DNA of 22,655 bases from Desulfobacterales bacterium (GTDB lineage: Bacteria; Desulfobacterota; Desulfobacteria; Desulfobacterales; UBA5852): NCBI GenBank assembly GCA_030066455.1, contig JASJBQ010000020.1:1-22655 (forward strand), written 5' to 3'. The position numbers were made by a program, and so were the translations under genes. This document shows, one piece after another, positions 7,355-15,203 of the stretch (within the stretch, counting starts at the first letter, position 1; each line of letters starts with the position of its first letter). The notes beneath the pieces are model-generated. The model was not told the origin of the DNA and did no database searches. It saw only the letters and a program-made list of their open reading frames with translations.

Positions 7355-7391
7355 AAAAAGCGCGCATCCTTGTCGGAATCACGCGCTTTTT
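7355..7391 (+). terminator. Rho-independent terminator
   Basis: AAAAAGCGCG (7355-7364) pairs perfectly with CGCGCTTTTT (7382-7391) around a 17-nt loop, followed by more T-rich sequence. It lies 23 bp after the aminotransferase stop. The A-run on the 5' side makes it potentially bidirectional, so it could also stop minus-strand transcripts coming from hup. Confidence 0.85.
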
Positions 7392-7604
7392 CTTTCTTGC
7401 CTGATGACCACGAAACACTTCGGCCGCGCACCGGAACCCGCCTGTGGTGCCGCCCGGAAGAGGTAGCTCTGTCAAGGATACGGTCACAGCGATTCGCTGC
7501 TAAAGACGCCGCGTAAGCGAAGCGCAACCTGGCGACGTCGAGGATTTCAGAGGGGCGTAAACGCCGGACCGGGTCGAAAGCGGCCTGTTCGGAATAAGCC
7601 TTTT
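7392..7604. other. Structured non-coding spacer downstream of hup
   Basis: No convincing gene is visible in these 213 bp. GCGATTCGCT (7490-7499) and AGCGAAGCGC (7517-7526) can form a stem with one mismatch around a 17-nt loop. The region would be in the 3' UTR of the hup transcript, or could be a small RNA or repeat. I cannot assign it. Confidence 0.35.
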
Positions 7605-7874
7605 CTAGTTCACGGCGTCTTTGAGGGCTTTGCCGGGGGTGAACTTGGGCACGTTGCGCGCCGGGATGTCGATGGCCGCACCTGTCTGGGGATTTCTTCC
7701 CTTGCGGGCATCCCGCTTGTTCACCTTGAAGGAGCCGAATCCGGCAATCTGCACCGCGTCCTTGCCTTTCAAGGCGCCGGTGATGGTGTCGAAAACACAA
7801 TCGACCACGGCCTGGGCTTCTTTCTTGGTCGCCACGATTTCGGCGACCGCATTGACGATATCACCCTTATTCAT
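7605..7874 (-). CDS. hup: HU-family DNA-binding protein
   Basis: This is an 89-residue histone-like protein, full length for HU (about 90). It has the N-terminal helices MNKGDIVNAVAEIVATKKEAQ and the saddle IAGFGSFKVNKRDARKGRNP. The beta-arm reads QTGAAIDIPARNVPKFTPG, with the Asn-Pro before the arm and the proline that intercalates DNA. HU dimers bend and compact DNA in the nucleoid. Its ribosome site AAAGGAG lies 7 nt before the ATG. It is monocistronic, with its own promoter (7922-7950) and a hairpin terminator beyond the spacer. The gene symbol refers to the family; HU versus IHF subtype was judged by eye from the arm sequence. Confidence 0.95.
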   Translation of the reverse strand: MNKGDIVNAVAEIVATKKEAQAVVDCVFDTITGALKGKDAVQIAGFGSFKVNKRDARKGRNPQTGAAIDIPARNVPKFTPGKALKDAVN

Positions 7875-7921
7875 CGCGTTTCTCCTTTGTCGTTGGTTAA
7901 AATTAGAATCAAGAGGCCGGA

Positions 7922-7950
7922 GAGATATCCACCCGCTTCAATTTTGTCAA
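7922..7950 (-). promoter_or_regulatory. Sigma70-type promoter of hup
   Basis: On the minus strand a perfect -35 TTGACA (7950-7945) is followed, after exactly 17 nt, by TATCTC (7927-7922), a fair -10. It lies about 50 bp upstream of the hup ATG. Confidence 0.65.
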
Positions 7951-8130
7951 GCGAATTACCCCCGCCGACGATATTTCAAAATGATGACCATGGCTACAAA
8001 ATGGCGCTCCCGGGCAAGAAACCACTGTAAAATCCTTAAATCATATGCTTAATCCTTCACAACCCCCAGATCAGGATACGATCGGCACGCGGCAATGGCA
8101 TCGACGACGCCGCAGCGCCGTTGGGGGGCC

Positions 8131-8415
8131 CTATTCAAAAGTGGCCTTGGTGTCCGGAAAGCGGTCCACATGCGGTTTCATCACCTTTCCGAGCCAGGCG
8201 ATGGTTTCGCCCAGGTTGAGCATGTTGTTCAACCCTTCCGCATCCGCCTTGACCTCGCCCTTGTCCAAACCGAGCCCCATGTTCCAGTAGGTCGACCCCG
8301 GCACGATCATCGGGGACATCATGAACATGTGGTTGATGGTATCGAAGACGTGGGTGGCACCTGCGCGGCGTACCGCGACGACGGCCGCGCCGATCTTGCC
8401 GCGGGCTTCCGTCAG
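8131..8415 (-). pseudogene. C-terminal remnant of an NAD(P)H-dependent FMN reductase / iron-sulfur flavoprotein-like gene
   Basis: The frame ending at 8131 reads LTEARGKIGAAVVAVRRAGA, then THVFDTINHMFMMSPM, IVPGSTYWNMGLGLDKGEV and LGETIAWLGKVM. This is the C-terminal half of the flavodoxin-fold FMN reductase/iron-sulfur flavoprotein family (about 94 of roughly 190-200 residues). Upstream in this frame the sequence turns into the shadow of the HtrA-type protease, so the N-terminal FMN-binding half is missing. The homology begins almost exactly at the protease stop codon (8412-8414), which suggests a deletion joined the two genes. An internal ATG at 8328 could start a 65-residue product, but a function is doubtful. 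Confidence 0.72.
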
Positions 8416-9497
8416 GAAATGTCCATGATGGTGACCGCCACGGTGTGCACGGCATCGCCCCGTCGCACCTCGAGCATGACTTCCTGCCCGATCGCGGAAC
8501 GCTGGATAAGCCGCAGGAAATCGTCAAGGCCGGAGACCGCCACGCCGTTCACGGCAACGATGACGTCGCCCAGTAGACGATTGGCATAGTCGATCCCGAC
8601 AAGTCCGGCCTTTTCGGCCTCCGAATTCGGCATCACCCGTTCGATCACCACCCCGGAGACCCCCAGGCGTGCGCTGCGTTCCTCATCGAGGACGACGATA
8701 CCGATTCCCGGCCGCGGCACCTTGCCGTGGGTGATCAGACGGGGCACGACCTCGTTGACCACGTCTACGGGAACCGCGAAACCGATTCCGGCCGAGCTTC
8801 CGGAACCCGAGATAATGGCCGTGTTGACCCCGATGAGACGCCCGGCCGAATCGATCAGCGGCCCGCCGGAGTTGCCCGGGTTGATGGCCGCGTCGGTTTG
8901 GATCACCCCCATCACTTCGCGGCCCGCCGCGGTGGGCAGGCGGCGGTCGAGCGCCGAGATGACGCCGGTGGTCAGCGTACGGGTCAAACCGTAGGGGTTG
9001 CCGATGGCGAAAACCGCCTGCCCCACCTGCAAATCACCTGAAGCGCCCACGGGGATCGGCTGTATGCGCGCCGGAACGGTCCGCAGGCGGATGACGGCGA
9101 GATCGTGATCAGGAGAACTTCCCACATAGGCGGCATCGATGGCCTCGCCCGAGTCCAGGCGAACCTGGACGCGACGCGCCCCCTCGACCACGTGAAAATT
9201 GGTCACCACATGTCCGTGGGTATCCCAGAGAAAACCGGAGCCGTTACCCTGACGGATTTGGCGGGTGCCGAAAAAGCCGGTAACGGCATTCTCGGTGAAA
9301 ATGTAAACCACCGAAGGGGCGGCGGCGTTGAAAATCTCGATGGTGGCTCTCTCGAAACCGGCCAGGTCGCCGCGGGGTATGATTTCGCGTGGCACGCTGA
9401 CAATCTGCCTGTCGCGGGAGCCGAAGGGGGTGTAGTAAAAAAACAGGGCCGCCAGGACCAGCAAAAGGATAAGCACCGTGCCCGTACGATTGTTCAT
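8412..9497 (-). CDS. Trypsin-like serine protease, DegS/HtrA family (S1C), membrane-anchored
   Basis: This is a 361-residue protein. Residues 7-22 form one N-terminal transmembrane anchor (TVLILLLVLAALFFYY), placing the rest in the periplasm. The trypsin domain carries His102 (TNFHVV), Asp132 (DHDLAVI) and Ser210 (NPGNSGGP). A single PDZ domain covers about residues 262-355, including AGLVGIDYANRLLGDVIVAV. One PDZ domain plus an anchor matches DegS better than DegP. Such proteases degrade misfolded envelope proteins or cleave an anti-sigma factor. The start has AGAGG at good distance. The gene runs straight into a truncated flavoprotein fragment at its 3' end; the protease itself looks complete. 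Confidence 0.93.
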   Translation of the reverse strand: MNNRTGTVLILLLVLAALFFYYTPFGSRDRQIVSVPREIIPRGDLAGFERATIEIFNAAAPSVVYIFTENAVTGFFGTRQIRQGNGSGFLWDTHGHVVTNFHVVEGARRVQVRLDSGEAIDAAYVGSSPDHDLAVIRLRTVPARIQPIPVGASGDLQVGQAVFAIGNPYGLTRTLTTGVISALDRRLPTAAGREVMGVIQTDAAINPGNSGGPLIDSAGRLIGVNTAIISGSGSSAGIGFAVPVDVVNEVVPRLITHGKVPRPGIGIVVLDEERSARLGVSGVVIERVMPNSEAEKAGLVGIDYANRLLGDVIVAVNGVAVSGLDDFLRLIQRSAIGQEVMLEVRRGDAVHTVAVTIMDIS

Positions 9498-9932
9498 TTG
9501 TCCTCTGGCTTCGACAGCGCGGGATCACGTGGTTGGCACGCGGATGCGGCTCCCCCCCCGGGCCGCAAACCGATGCGTGCCTGCGGCCGTCGTGCGGCGG
9601 CGGGTACATGGATGCCCCCGACGCGCGTTGAATACGGAGCCGGATCCGGCGTGAATTGAATGCCAGCTCACTATGACTTGGGCACGAGAAAATTGCAAGG
9701 CCGGTAAAGGCGGCCCTGCTGGCAACCGCGTGGCAGCGCGGCGACAGGTGCGCGGCCTCGGGCGGTATTCAGGAGAGATGATCGGCGGACCACCATGGTA
9801 TCGAACGGGTACCGGTATCGACCGGCGGGAACTTCTTTGAAAAAAGGAGAATCGAATACTCAGCTGTCGCGTCATCGATCGCGCAAGTCGCTTGACACGC
9901 CGCCCGGTGATGGGAAAACCCGGCGGGCGGTG
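9498..9932. other. Intergenic region between the protease and the dehydrogenase operon
   Basis: This 435-bp stretch holds no recognisable gene; the short frames in it lack family features and ribosome sites. It should contain the protease promoter, but I see no clear -35/-10 pair. The only distinct element is the hairpin at 9894-9934. Confidence 0.4.
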
Positions 9933-9934
9933 TC
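9894..9934 (-). terminator. GC-rich hairpin at the end of the sugar-acid operon
   Basis: GACAC (9894-9898) and CGCCCG (9901-9906) pair with CGGGCG (9924-9929) and GTGTC (9930-9934), giving 11 bp with a 2-nt bulge. The stem overlaps the stop codon of the dehydrogenase gene. There is no T-run afterwards, so it may be a processing or stability hairpin rather than a true intrinsic terminator. Confidence 0.45.
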
Positions 9935-11030
9935 ATCCGGCCGTCAGGCCGGCGCCCACGGCAGCAAAAATCTGCTGCGTCCCCGCGTCGCCCCCCATTT
10001 CACAGGGTCTTAGCGTCCCCGGAGCAAAGGCGTTTTCCACCGCGGCCGTCAATCGCTCGGCCGCGGCCTGGGCTTCAACCAGTCCGTGACGCTCCCCCAG
10101 CCAATCCAGCATCAGGGCCGCCGAAAGGATCATGGCGGTGGGGTTGGCCTTGCCTTGGCCGGCGATATCGGGCGCACTCCCGTGGCAGGGCTGGAAGACG
10201 GCATGCCGGTCCCCGATGTCGGCGGAAGGGGCCATCCCCATCCCCCCCACCAGGGCCGCGCTGAGGTCGGAGAGAATGTCGCCGAACATGTTCTCCATGA
10301 CGAGGACATCGAATTCCCAGGGGCGCTTGATCATGTTGAGGGCCATGGCATCCACGTAGCAGTGTTGGGCGTCGATACCGGTAAAGCGCTGGGCGCGCTC
10401 GTCGAATATCTGGCGGAAAAAAGCCTGGGAGCCCAGGACGTTGGCCTTGTCCACGCAGGTTACCTGGCCCGGGAGACCCTTTTGCCTGCGTTTGGTGGCC
10501 AGGCCGAAAGCAAAATCGAACAAACGCTCACACACCGGCCGGGTGATCTTCATGGTATCACGGGCCACGCGGTCGTCTTCCACGGCGGCTTGCGCGCGGG
10601 AGGCGAAAAGGCCTTCGGTGGATTCACGGATGATGACCAAGTCCAGATTGGCGGCCCGTTCATCGGCCAATACCGGGGGCAGTCCCGGAAGACACTTGAC
10701 CGGGCGCACCCCCGCATACAGCGCGAGGCGCTCACGCAGATCGAGCTGCGGGGCGATTTCGCGTCCGTCGGCATAGCGCACACCCGGCAGTCCCATGGCA
10801 CCGAGGAGAATCGCGTCGGCCCGCTCGGCGACCTTGAAGACCTCTTCCGGAAAGGCTTCCCCGGTTCGCGCGTAGAGCGCCGCCCCGGCCTCCAAATGTT
10901 CATAATCAAGATTGAAGCTCTCGGCGCCGACGGTCGCCGTCGTTATCAGGTCCAGGCAGCCGGGCATGATCTCGCTGCCGATGCCATCGCCCGGCAGCAC
11001 GGCGATTTGCAACGTTCGCGTCGGGGTCAT
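9933..11030 (-). CDS. Isocitrate/isopropylmalate/tartrate dehydrogenase-family protein
   Basis: This 365-residue enzyme is from the metal- and NAD(P)-dependent beta-decarboxylating dehydrogenase family. Motifs: [10 protein letters not shown] (12-21), [10 protein letters not shown] (107-116), [10 protein letters not shown] (133-142), catalytic Lys195 (VDKANVL), metal ligands Asp227, Asp251 and Asp255 ([11 protein letters not shown]), and the nucleotide-site [15 protein letters not shown] (283-297). The family oxidises 2-hydroxy acids and usually decarboxylates them. The real start is ATG 11030, with GAGGAG before it; a longer open frame to 11309 overlaps the ABM gene and is spurious. Isocitrate or isopropylmalate is unlikely as substrate, because the gene is last in an operon with otnK and otnC. 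A four-carbon hydroxy acid such as tartrate, or a tetronate, is the better guess. Confidence 0.87.
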   Translation of the reverse strand: MTPTRTLQIAVLPGDGIGSEIMPGCLDLITTATVGAESFNLDYEHLEAGAALYARTGEAFPEEVFKVAERADAILLGAMGLPGVRYADGREIAPQLDLRERLALYAGVRPVKCLPGLPPVLADERAANLDLVIIRESTEGLFASRAQAAVEDDRVARDTMKITRPVCERLFDFAFGLATKRRQKGLPGQVTCVDKANVLGSQAFFRQIFDERAQRFTGIDAQHCYVDAMALNMIKRPWEFDVLVMENMFGDILSDLSAALVGGMGMAPSADIGDRHAVFQPCHGSAPDIAGQGKANPTAMILSAALMLDWLGERHGLVEAQAAAERLTAAVENAFAPGTLRPCEMGGDAGTQQIFAAVGAGLTAG

Positions 11031-11040
11031 GGCGTGCTCC

Positions 11041-11331
11041 TCAGTCTTGGACACGGTGCCAGAACCGGACGGTCTTGCGCTCGACCCAGTCCCGTACGGT
11101 GGCGTCGAAGTCCAGAAAATGCGCGGTGGACAGGTGGGCTTTGAAGGCCGCCTCGTCGGTATAGACTTCGTACAGGAAAAGACGCTCCCGCGTCTGGGGA
11201 TCGACGCAGACGTCGAACTGCCGGCAATCCGGTTCGCATTCCAGCGAATTGCGGGCTTGCTGCTGCATGACCCGGTGGAATTCTTCGACATGTTGGGGCC
11301 GGACGACAAACTCGACCGTGACGATGTACAT
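11041..11331 (-). CDS. Antibiotic-biosynthesis-monooxygenase (ABM) domain protein, LsrG/YgiN-like
   Basis: This 96-residue single-domain protein is of dimeric alpha-beta barrel type. It has the typical start MYIVTVEFVVRPQHVEEF, central EPDCRQFDVCVDPQTRERLFLYE and YTDEAAFKAHLSTAHFLDF. It resembles LsrG, which acts on a phosphorylated dicarbonyl from AI-2 breakdown, and YgiN-type quinol monooxygenases. In an operon with a kinase and decarboxylase for oxo-tetronates, an isomerase or tautomerase role on a phosphorylated or oxo-acid intermediate is plausible but inferred. It starts 32 nt after the aldolase stop and ends 10 nt before the dehydrogenase start, which supports co-transcription. Confidence 0.87.
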   Translation of the reverse strand: MYIVTVEFVVRPQHVEEFHRVMQQQARNSLECEPDCRQFDVCVDPQTRERLFLYEVYTDEAAFKAHLSTAHFLDFDATVRDWVERKTVRFWHRVQD

Positions 11332-11363
11332 TCATCCTCGCTTTTCTCCCCTGGCAGGGATGG

Positions 11364-12002
11364 TCAGATCCGCCGCGGGAAGGCACTGTCGAGTGCGGCG
11401 ATTTGCGCCGCCGACAGCTCGCGATGCGGCTGATCCTTGAGAAGAAAAAAAAGACGGGCGGCGGCTTCGAGTTCCTCCGCGTTGGCCACGGCGTCCGCCA
11501 GATCGCCTCCCCCCACGATCAGCCCATGCTGCGCCAGCAGGAGCGCGTGACTGTCCTGCGCCCACTGCCCCACGGCAGCGGCCAGGGCCGGATCGCCTGG
11601 CCGGAAATAGGGCACCAGCGGCAGTCGGCCGATGCGCATCACGTAATAGGGCGTCAGCGGCGGGATGACATTTTGGACGTCGAGATCTTGCAGGCAGGAT
11701 ACGGCCATGCTCCAGGGGGCGTGCAGGTGAACCACGGCCGCCACTTTGGGCCGGGCCGTATACAGGGCCTGGTGGACGACGACTTCTTTGGATGGCGGAT
11801 CGCCCGCCAGATGTCGCCCGTCATCCGCCAGACGCGCAATGCGTGCGGGATCGAGCTGTCCCAGGCGTGAATTGGTCGGACTCATCAGCAGTCCGCCATC
11901 CAGCTTCACGCTGAGATTGCCGGACGTTCCCGGGCAGAGGCCCTGCCGGTCGAGGATGCGGCCCAGCGCGGCCATTTGTCGGCGCAGTGCTTCTTCGCTC
12001 AT
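11364..12002 (-). CDS. otnC: Class II aldolase-family 3-oxo-tetronate 4-phosphate decarboxylase (OtnC-like)
   Basis: This is a 212-residue class II aldolase/adducin-domain protein. TSGNLS (26-31) is the phosphate loop, Glu73 (PSKEVVVH) is the catalytic acid, and His92, His94 (VHLHAPWS) and His159 (AQHG) bind zinc. The family includes fuculose-phosphate aldolase. Beside otnK the expected activity is decarboxylation of 3-oxo-tetronate 4-phosphate to dihydroxyacetone phosphate. ATG 12002 overlaps the otnK stop as ATGA (12002-11999), so the two are translationally coupled. The longer open frame to 12551 is shadow sequence inside otnK. Assignment to OtnC rather than another aldolase of this family rests mainly on context. 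Confidence 0.85.
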   Translation of the reverse strand: MSEEALRRQMAALGRILDRQGLCPGTSGNLSVKLDGGLLMSPTNSRLGQLDPARIARLADDGRHLAGDPPSKEVVVHQALYTARPKVAAVVHLHAPWSMAVSCLQDLDVQNVIPPLTPYYVMRIGRLPLVPYFRPGDPALAAAVGQWAQDSHALLLAQHGLIVGGGDLADAVANAEELEAAARLFFLLKDQPHRELSAAQIAALDSAFPRRI

Positions 12003-13276
12003 TGCAACATCTCCAGAGCCCGCGTAAAAAAATCCGGGCGGCCGAAGTTTCCCGATTTCAGGGCCAGCACCAGCCCATCCGCTGAGGTGCTTAGCGTCCA
12101 GGGAACCCCCGGTTCGATTTCGGGGCCGATCTTGAGCGCCCTCACGTCCAGCGCTTGGAGCACGGCCCCCGACGTTTCGCCGCCGGCCACGATCAACTGC
12201 TTCAGCCCCTGCCGGTGCAATCCGACCGCCACACCGGCCAGGGCCTCTTCGACCAAGATGCCGGCCCGGGCAGGCCCGAGCGCCTCCTGGGCCGCGGCCA
12301 CTTCTTCCGGCCCGGCCGAAGCATAGACGAGCACCGGCCCCTTTGTCATCCGATCGGACGCCCAGGCCGTCAGCTCCTCGATCCGTTGTCGGCCTTCCGC
12401 CAGTTGCAGCGGATCCACCTTCAGGGCCGGATGGGCCGCGGCCATGTGCGCCACCTGCTCGCGGGTGGCCACCGAACAGCTCCCGGCCAAAACGGCCGCC
12501 GGACCCGGCTGCGGGCTGATCGCCACCAGCCCTTCGGTTTCGGGCAGCCATCCGGCCGCACGGTAATTGTCGGGCAGTCCCATGGCCACGGCCGACCCTC
12601 CCGTCACCAGCTTCATGTCGGCACAGGCGCGGCCGATGGCGACGAGATGGCGGTCACTCAAGGCGTCCACCACCACGTAGTGAACGCCCTCGGCCGCCAG
12701 GCGCGCCAGCTTGCGACCGATCCACGCGGCGCCCTGTTCGACGCGCGCGAAATCGACCAGCCCCACCTTGGCCTCCCCTGGCAGCTGGCGGCCCAGAAAC
12801 CGCACCAGGTCGGCATCCGTCATGGGGGTCAGGGGGTGGTCCCGCAGGCTCGATTCGGACAGCAGGCGATCCCCCACGAATAGATGCCCCTGGTAGACGG
12901 TCCGGCGGTTGGCCGGAAAGGCCGGACAGAAGACGGTGCTGCCGCCGCCGGTGGCCTCGCTCAAGGCCGCGGCCACCGGCCCGATATTGCCCCCCGGTGT
13001 GGAATCGAAAGTCGAACAGTATTTGAAAAAGAGCTGGCGGACGCCGTGGGCCTGCAGCCAGCGGCAGGCTGCCAGGCTGTCGGCGACGGCCGCGGTCACT
13101 GGAGCGGTCCGGCTCTTGAGGGCCACCACGACGGCCGCGGCCTCCTCGGGCCAGGGGGTATCCGGCGCCGGGCACCCGATATGCTGCACCACCGGCATGC
13201 CGTTGCGGCCCAGCATGAGGGCCAGGTCGGTGGCGCCGGTTATGTCGTCGGCAATGGCGCCAAGAACAGGTTGCAT
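11999..13276 (-). CDS. otnK: Four-carbon acid sugar kinase (3-oxo-tetronate kinase, OtnK-like)
   Basis: This 425-residue, two-domain DUF1537-family kinase is full length. The N-terminal substrate domain begins LGAIADDITGATDLALML, followed by LKSRT, FKYCSTFDSTPGGNIGPV and YQGHLFVGDRLLSES-RDHPLTPMTD, which are hallmarks of the OtnK group. The C-terminal nucleotide-binding domain has VTGGSAVAMGLP, VAGGETSGAV and KSGNFG. OtnK phosphorylates 3-oxo-tetronate (from L-threonate or D-erythronate) at O4 using ATP. ATG 13276 was chosen because MQPVLGAIADD is the normal family N-terminus; the frame to 13348 adds unrelated residues. It is first gene of the minus-strand operon and faces the SMP-30 gene across a 154-bp control region. 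Confidence 0.92.
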   Translation of the reverse strand: MQPVLGAIADDITGATDLALMLGRNGMPVVQHIGCPAPDTPWPEEAAAVVVALKSRTAPVTAAVADSLAACRWLQAHGVRQLFFKYCSTFDSTPGGNIGPVAAALSEATGGGSTVFCPAFPANRRTVYQGHLFVGDRLLSESSLRDHPLTPMTDADLVRFLGRQLPGEAKVGLVDFARVEQGAAWIGRKLARLAAEGVHYVVVDALSDRHLVAIGRACADMKLVTGGSAVAMGLPDNYRAAGWLPETEGLVAISPQPGPAAVLAGSCSVATREQVAHMAAAHPALKVDPLQLAEGRQRIEELTAWASDRMTKGPVLVYASAGPEEVAAAQEALGPARAGILVEEALAGVAVGLHRQGLKQLIVAGGETSGAVLQALDVRALKIGPEIEPGVPWTLSTSADGLVLALKSGNFGRPDFFTRALEMLQ

Positions 13277-13382
13277 GCGGGAGGCCTCACTCCATGTTCG
13301 GTCCTCAGGACACCGTGGCCTGCAGGACGGATTTGATCGCCAAGACAATCACGATGACATTTGACTTTCAATGACGGATGCA

Positions 13383-13398
13383 ATAACGTATACGTTAT
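13383..13398. promoter_or_regulatory. Perfect 16-bp palindromic operator between the divergent arms
   Basis: ATAACGTATACGTTAT is a perfect palindrome with a GTATAC core. Cores of the form GT-N2-AC are typical for GntR-family FadR/UxuR-type repressors. The site overlaps the plus-strand -10 (TATAAT 13396-13401) and lies just downstream of the minus-strand -35. A bound repressor would therefore block both operons. The GntR/FCD protein encoded at 14519 is the obvious candidate binder, by inference. Confidence 0.78.
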
Positions 13399-13413
13399 AA
13401 TATTCATTGTCAA
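13385..13413 (-). promoter_or_regulatory. Candidate promoter of the otnK operon
   Basis: On the minus strand a perfect -35 TTGACA (13413-13408) is followed 17 nt later by TACGTT (13390-13385), a weak -10. The palindromic operator covers the -10 and part of the spacer. Confidence 0.5.
13396..13401 (+). promoter_or_regulatory. Candidate -10 box of the SMP-30 operon
   Basis: TATAAT is a perfect -10 thirty bases before the ATG at 13431 and overlaps the right half of the operator. The -35 is poor (ATGACG, 13371-13376, spacing 19), so an activator or a weak promoter is likely. Confidence 0.45.
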
Positions 13414-13430
13414 CCCGGACCACCATCGCC

Positions 13431-14405
13431 ATGCAACTTTCGCTGGACCAGATCGAGACCTTCGGCCAAGGCCTCCACCGCCCCGAATGCGTGCTTTGTA
13501 CTTCCGCCGGTAATATTTACTGTGCCGACTGGGGCGGCGGTGTCGCCCGTCTGGCGCCGGACGGCACCGTCGAACGCATTTTGGCCCGCAATGCGGATTT
13601 CGATCTCAAGCCCAACGGCATCGCGCTTTGTCGGGACGGCACGTTTCTGGTCACTGATCTGGGAGACCGCGGCGGGCTCCATCGCCTGGACCGCGACGGT
13701 CGCCTCGCTCCCGAAATTATTGAAGTCGACGGCCTGCGGGTGCCGCCTTCAAACTTTGTCCTGGTCGACACGCAGGATCGCATCTGGCTGACCGTGAGCA
13801 CGCGCCGGGAGCCGCGCGATCGGGGCTACCGGCCGGATGTGGACGACGGCTTCATCATCTTGAAAGACCGCCGCGGTGCCCGGGTGGTTGCGGACGGATT
13901 GGGGTACACCAACGAGGTCCAACTGGATCCAAGCGGTCGATGGCTCTATGTCAACGAAACATTCGGACGCCGTCTGAGCCGCTTTAGAATTACCGCCGAC
14001 GGGGCGCTGCAGGCACGCGAGACCGTGACCGCGTTCGGCCCCGGCACCTTCCCGGACGGTCTGACCTTCGACGCCCGGGGCGGTATCTGGATTACGAGTA
14101 TTGTCAGCAACCGCGTCATCTATATCGAACCGGGCCGCCGCACCCCTGAAGTGGTGATCGAGGACGCGGATCCGGATCATCTCGACTGGGTCGAGGCCGC
14201 CTTCCAGGACGGCACCATGGGACGTCCGCACCTGGATCAGGTCAAAAGCCGCAAATTGCGCCAAATATCCAGCCTGGCCTTTGGCGGCCCGGACCTCAAA
14301 ACCGTTTTTCTGGGCTGCCTGCTGGACGACCGGCTGTACCGCTTCCGCTCGCCGGTGGCTGGCCGACCGCCGGTTCATTGGCATTACGATTCGACCTGCA
14401 AATAG
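13431..14405 (+). CDS. SMP-30/gluconolactonase-family lactonase
   Basis: This 324-residue beta-propeller protein has the expected metal-site residues: Glu19 (HRPEC), Asn108 (PPSNF), Asn161 (GYTNEV) and Asp209 (FPDGLTFD). Repeated blade motifs such as DGTFLVTDLG and PSGRWLYVNET are also visible. The family hydrolyses sugar lactones to aldonic acids using Ca or Zn. In this locus it may open a four- to six-carbon sugar lactone whose acid is then used by the otn enzymes (inference). I prefer ATG 13431; a TTG at 13407 is in frame but adds nothing conserved and would lie very near the predicted transcription start. It is first gene of the plus-strand arm, with GntR and Gfo/Idh/MocA genes downstream. 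Confidence 0.9.
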   Translation: MQLSLDQIETFGQGLHRPECVLCTSAGNIYCADWGGGVARLAPDGTVERILARNADFDLKPNGIALCRDGTFLVTDLGDRGGLHRLDRDGRLAPEIIEVDGLRVPPSNFVLVDTQDRIWLTVSTRREPRDRGYRPDVDDGFIILKDRRGARVVADGLGYTNEVQLDPSGRWLYVNETFGRRLSRFRITADGALQARETVTAFGPGTFPDGLTFDARGGIWITSIVSNRVIYIEPGRRTPEVVIEDADPDHLDWVEAAFQDGTMGRPHLDQVKSRKLRQISSLAFGGPDLKTVFLGCLLDDRLYRFRSPVAGRPPVHWHYDSTCK

Positions 14406-14518
14406 CAATTGGGGATTGGAACTGCTTGACGATCTGCCCCCAGCGACAATCCTTCGGCGGGGATACCGGCACTTGACATCCGATGCCTTTGATCCCCCGG
14501 CTTGAAAGGCCTTCCGGC

Positions 14519-15172
14519 ATGACCTATGTCCGCCAGGCATACCGCACCATCAAGACGCGCATTCTCGAAAACCGGTACCCGCCGGGGCACCAGATCCTCG
14601 AGCAGGAGTTGGCCGACGATCTCGGTATGAGCCGCACACCGGTGCGCGAAGCATTGATCCGGCTGCAGGACGAAGGCCTGGTGGAACTGATCCCGCGGCG
14701 CGGTATGCGCGTGGTGCCGCTGTCCCCCGAAGACATGCGGGAAATATACGAGGTTTTGACCGCCCTGGAGGTCGCGGCGGTTGAGCTTGCGGCCCAACGG
14801 AACTTGACGGACCAGGACCTGGCACCGCTGGAGAAGGCCCTGGAGGCCATGGAAACCAGGCTGGCCGCAGACGATCTCGACGGCTGGGCCCGTGCCGACG
14901 CCCGTTTCCACAAGGCCCTGATCCGCCTGGCCGGCAACAAACGCCTGGCCGGCATGGCCGGCACCCTGGCCGATCAGGTGCACCGGGCGCGCATGATCAC
15001 CCTGCGGCTGCGTCCCCGGCCGGTTCAGTCCATTGAAGAGCACGGAGAGGTTCTCGAAGCCCTGCGGGCCGGTGACGGCGTGAGGGCCTGCGAAGGGCAT
15101 CGCCGGCACCGCCGCGCGTCGGCCCGGCTGCTGCTCGATCTGTTAAACTACTATCGGCTGCCCCACCTGTAA
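14519..15172 (+). CDS. GntR-family transcriptional regulator with FCD domain
   Basis: This 217-residue regulator has an N-terminal winged HTH (about 5-68): IKTRILENRYPPGHQILEQE, ELADDLGMSRTPVREALIRLQ and RRGMRVV. The rest (about 70-210) is the helical FCD ligand-binding domain with DARFHKAL and SIEEHGEVLEAL, whose Asp and His residues commonly bind a metal and a carboxylate effector. FCD regulators of sugar-acid operons are usually repressors released by the pathway substrate. ATG 14519 has AAAGG upstream, whereas the frame to 14483 has no ribosome site. The gene sits between the lactonase and oxidoreductase genes and probably acts on the palindrome at 13383-13398. Confidence 0.9.
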   Translation: MTYVRQAYRTIKTRILENRYPPGHQILEQELADDLGMSRTPVREALIRLQDEGLVELIPRRGMRVVPLSPEDMREIYEVLTALEVAAVELAAQRNLTDQDLAPLEKALEAMETRLAADDLDGWARADARFHKALIRLAGNKRLAGMAGTLADQVHRARMITLRLRPRPVQSIEEHGEVLEALRAGDGVRACEGHRRHRRASARLLLDLLNYYRLPHL

Positions 15173-15203
15173 GGTGACCGGATGGCATGGAGTTCCCCGA
15201 CCG

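Noticed and set aside
9525..9875. 116-codon minus-strand frame upstream of the protease
   Set aside because: Arg/Pro-rich with no ribosome site or recognisable motif.
10086..11144. 352-codon plus-strand frame opposite the dehydrogenase
   Set aside because: Shadow frame; the dehydrogenase on the minus strand carries all family motifs.
13361..13401. TTGACT (13361-13366) paired with TATAAT (13396-13401) as one promoter
   Set aside because: Spacing is 29 bp, far from the usual 16-19 bp.
14473..14478. TTGACA upstream of the GntR gene as a promoter -35
   Set aside because: No acceptable -10 at 16-19 bp; the sequence there is GC-rich.
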